35,052 nt of DNA from the NCBI RefSeq assembly GCF_002272245.1, contig NZ_NPDD01000195.1, positions 1 through 35,052 of the forward strand, in the 5' to 3' direction. The stretch comes from Bacillus sp. 7884-1. Lineage in GTDB: Bacteria > Bacillota > Bacilli > Bacillales > Cytobacillaceae. A program made the position numbers and the translations under genes. Numbering within the stretch: position 1 is the stretch's first letter; each line of letters begins with the position of its first letter. Shown here in pieces: positions 34,654 through 35,052 of the stretch. Under the pieces are notes generated by a model. The model saw only the letters and a list, made by a program, of their open reading frames with translations, was not told the origin of the DNA and ran no database searches.

Positions 34654-34730
34654 ACCGTGGTGTCTGATTTGTTTAAACATTGAGAAGCAAGTGCGGCTTA
34701 GTAAAGCGTAAACATTCTGAACTACTTCTA

Positions 34731-34916
34731 TTACGTGTTCCTATTGTTTTTCATTAGCTGCTCTGAAGCGAGTTCGACTGCTCTTTTCACCATATTTCCT
34801 GCATCCTTTGCTCGTATGCCGCCCCAACCCTCTTTTTGGACGACATCGTAAAATCCAAGTTCTTTCGCAAGTTCCTCTTTAAACTGTGTAGACATAACAC
34901 CTCTTCTTCTTGCCAT
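34731..34916 (-). CDS. sspF: Alpha/beta-type small acid-soluble spore protein SspF
   Basis: 61 aa, forespore DNA-binding protein of the alpha/beta SASP family in the SspF branch. Conserved features are the [13 protein letters not shown] helix, the [18 protein letters not shown] turn region and a second helix [12 protein letters not shown]. SASPs coat and protect spore DNA. The ATG has AAGGGG about 8 nt upstream. A sigma-G-like -10 lies about 35 nt before the start codon. In B. subtilis veg lies just upstream; here the window ends first. Confidence 0.95.
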   Translation of the reverse strand: MARRRGVMSTQFKEELAKELGFYDVVQKEGWGGIRAKDAGNMVKRAVELASEQLMKNNRNT

Positions 34917-34950
34917 CTAAACAACCCCTTTTATCCACTCACGGCATTAT

Positions 34951-34980
34951 TAGTATGTTATTTAGAAAGTATTTCATTAA
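34951..34980 (-). promoter_or_regulatory. Probable sigma-G promoter of sspF
   Basis: Minus-strand -10 CATACTA (34951-34957) is an exact sigma-G match. The region 17 bp upstream, TTAATG (34975-34980), is a poor -35, so the assignment rests on the -10 and the gene's identity. Confidence 0.5.
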
Positions 34981-35052
34981 TTTATTTGAAATGACTGTGT
35001 TATTAAGGTCTGTTGATTTGTGCTCCACTAAGGAAAGCTTCTTTGAATAATC

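Overview
This window is a stretch of chromosome from a low-GC, endospore-forming Firmicute of the Bacillaceae (Bacillus in the broad sense). The evidence is the content and order of genes, which match the origin-proximal sspF-to-lysS segment of Bacillus subtilis almost gene for gene. The species cannot be named from the sequence alone. All 33 protein genes and the single tRNA lie on the minus strand, so transcription runs from the right end (35052) to the left end (1). I see no mobile element, prophage, CRISPR array or pseudogene.

Layout in transcription order: (a) 34.9-33.6 kb: sspF, a spore DNA-binding protein with a sigma-G-like promoter, then ispE. (b) 33.6-31.9 kb: purR and ridA/yabJ behind a PurBox-like operator, then spoVG behind a sigma-H promoter. 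(c) 31.9-27.4 kb: glmU (about 220-nt leader), prs, ctc (sigma-B-like promoter), pth and fin (forespore-type promoter). (d) 27.3-18.1 kb: mfd, spoVT, then the run yabM, yabN, rqcP, yabP, yabQ, divIC. (e) 18.1-12.9 kb: yabR, one tRNA-Met, and spoIIE-yabS-yabT, where spoIIE has a Spo0A-type promoter with a 21-bp spacer. (f) 12.7-8.7 kb: tilS, hprT, ftsH. (g) 8.6-4.9 kb: coaX-hslO-yacD, then monocistronic cysK. (h) 4.8-0.25 kb: folP-folB-folK-yazB-dusB, then lysS. At the extreme left edge, two tandem promoters resembling ribosomal RNA P1/P2 point out of the window.

The genes mix growth housekeeping (translation, folate, cysteine, CoA, PRPP and cell-wall precursor supply, DNA repair) with sporulation genes. 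The sporulation genes carry recognisable stage-specific promoters: sigma-H for spoVG, Spo0A/sigma-A for spoIIE, and sigma-F/G types for fin, spoVT and sspF. SpoIIE (PP2C phosphatase), YabS (vWA protein) and YabT (Ser/Thr kinase) form a compact phosphatase-vWA-kinase trio.

The main departures from the B. subtilis layout are: no pabB-pabA-pabC between cysK and folP (a terminator sits there instead), a solitary tRNA-Met where B. subtilis has a Met-Glu pair, and several genes whose ribosome binding sites favour a start downstream of the longest open frame (folP, folB, coaX, divIC, spoVT, pth, prs). I found no clearly new multi-gene system. The most useful leads are the circularly permuted vWA order in YabS, the structured glmU leader, the purR operator and the rrn-like promoters at the edge. 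Only one intergenic stretch without an RNA gene exceeds 300 bases (31551-31929), and it is described under the glmU promoter and leader.
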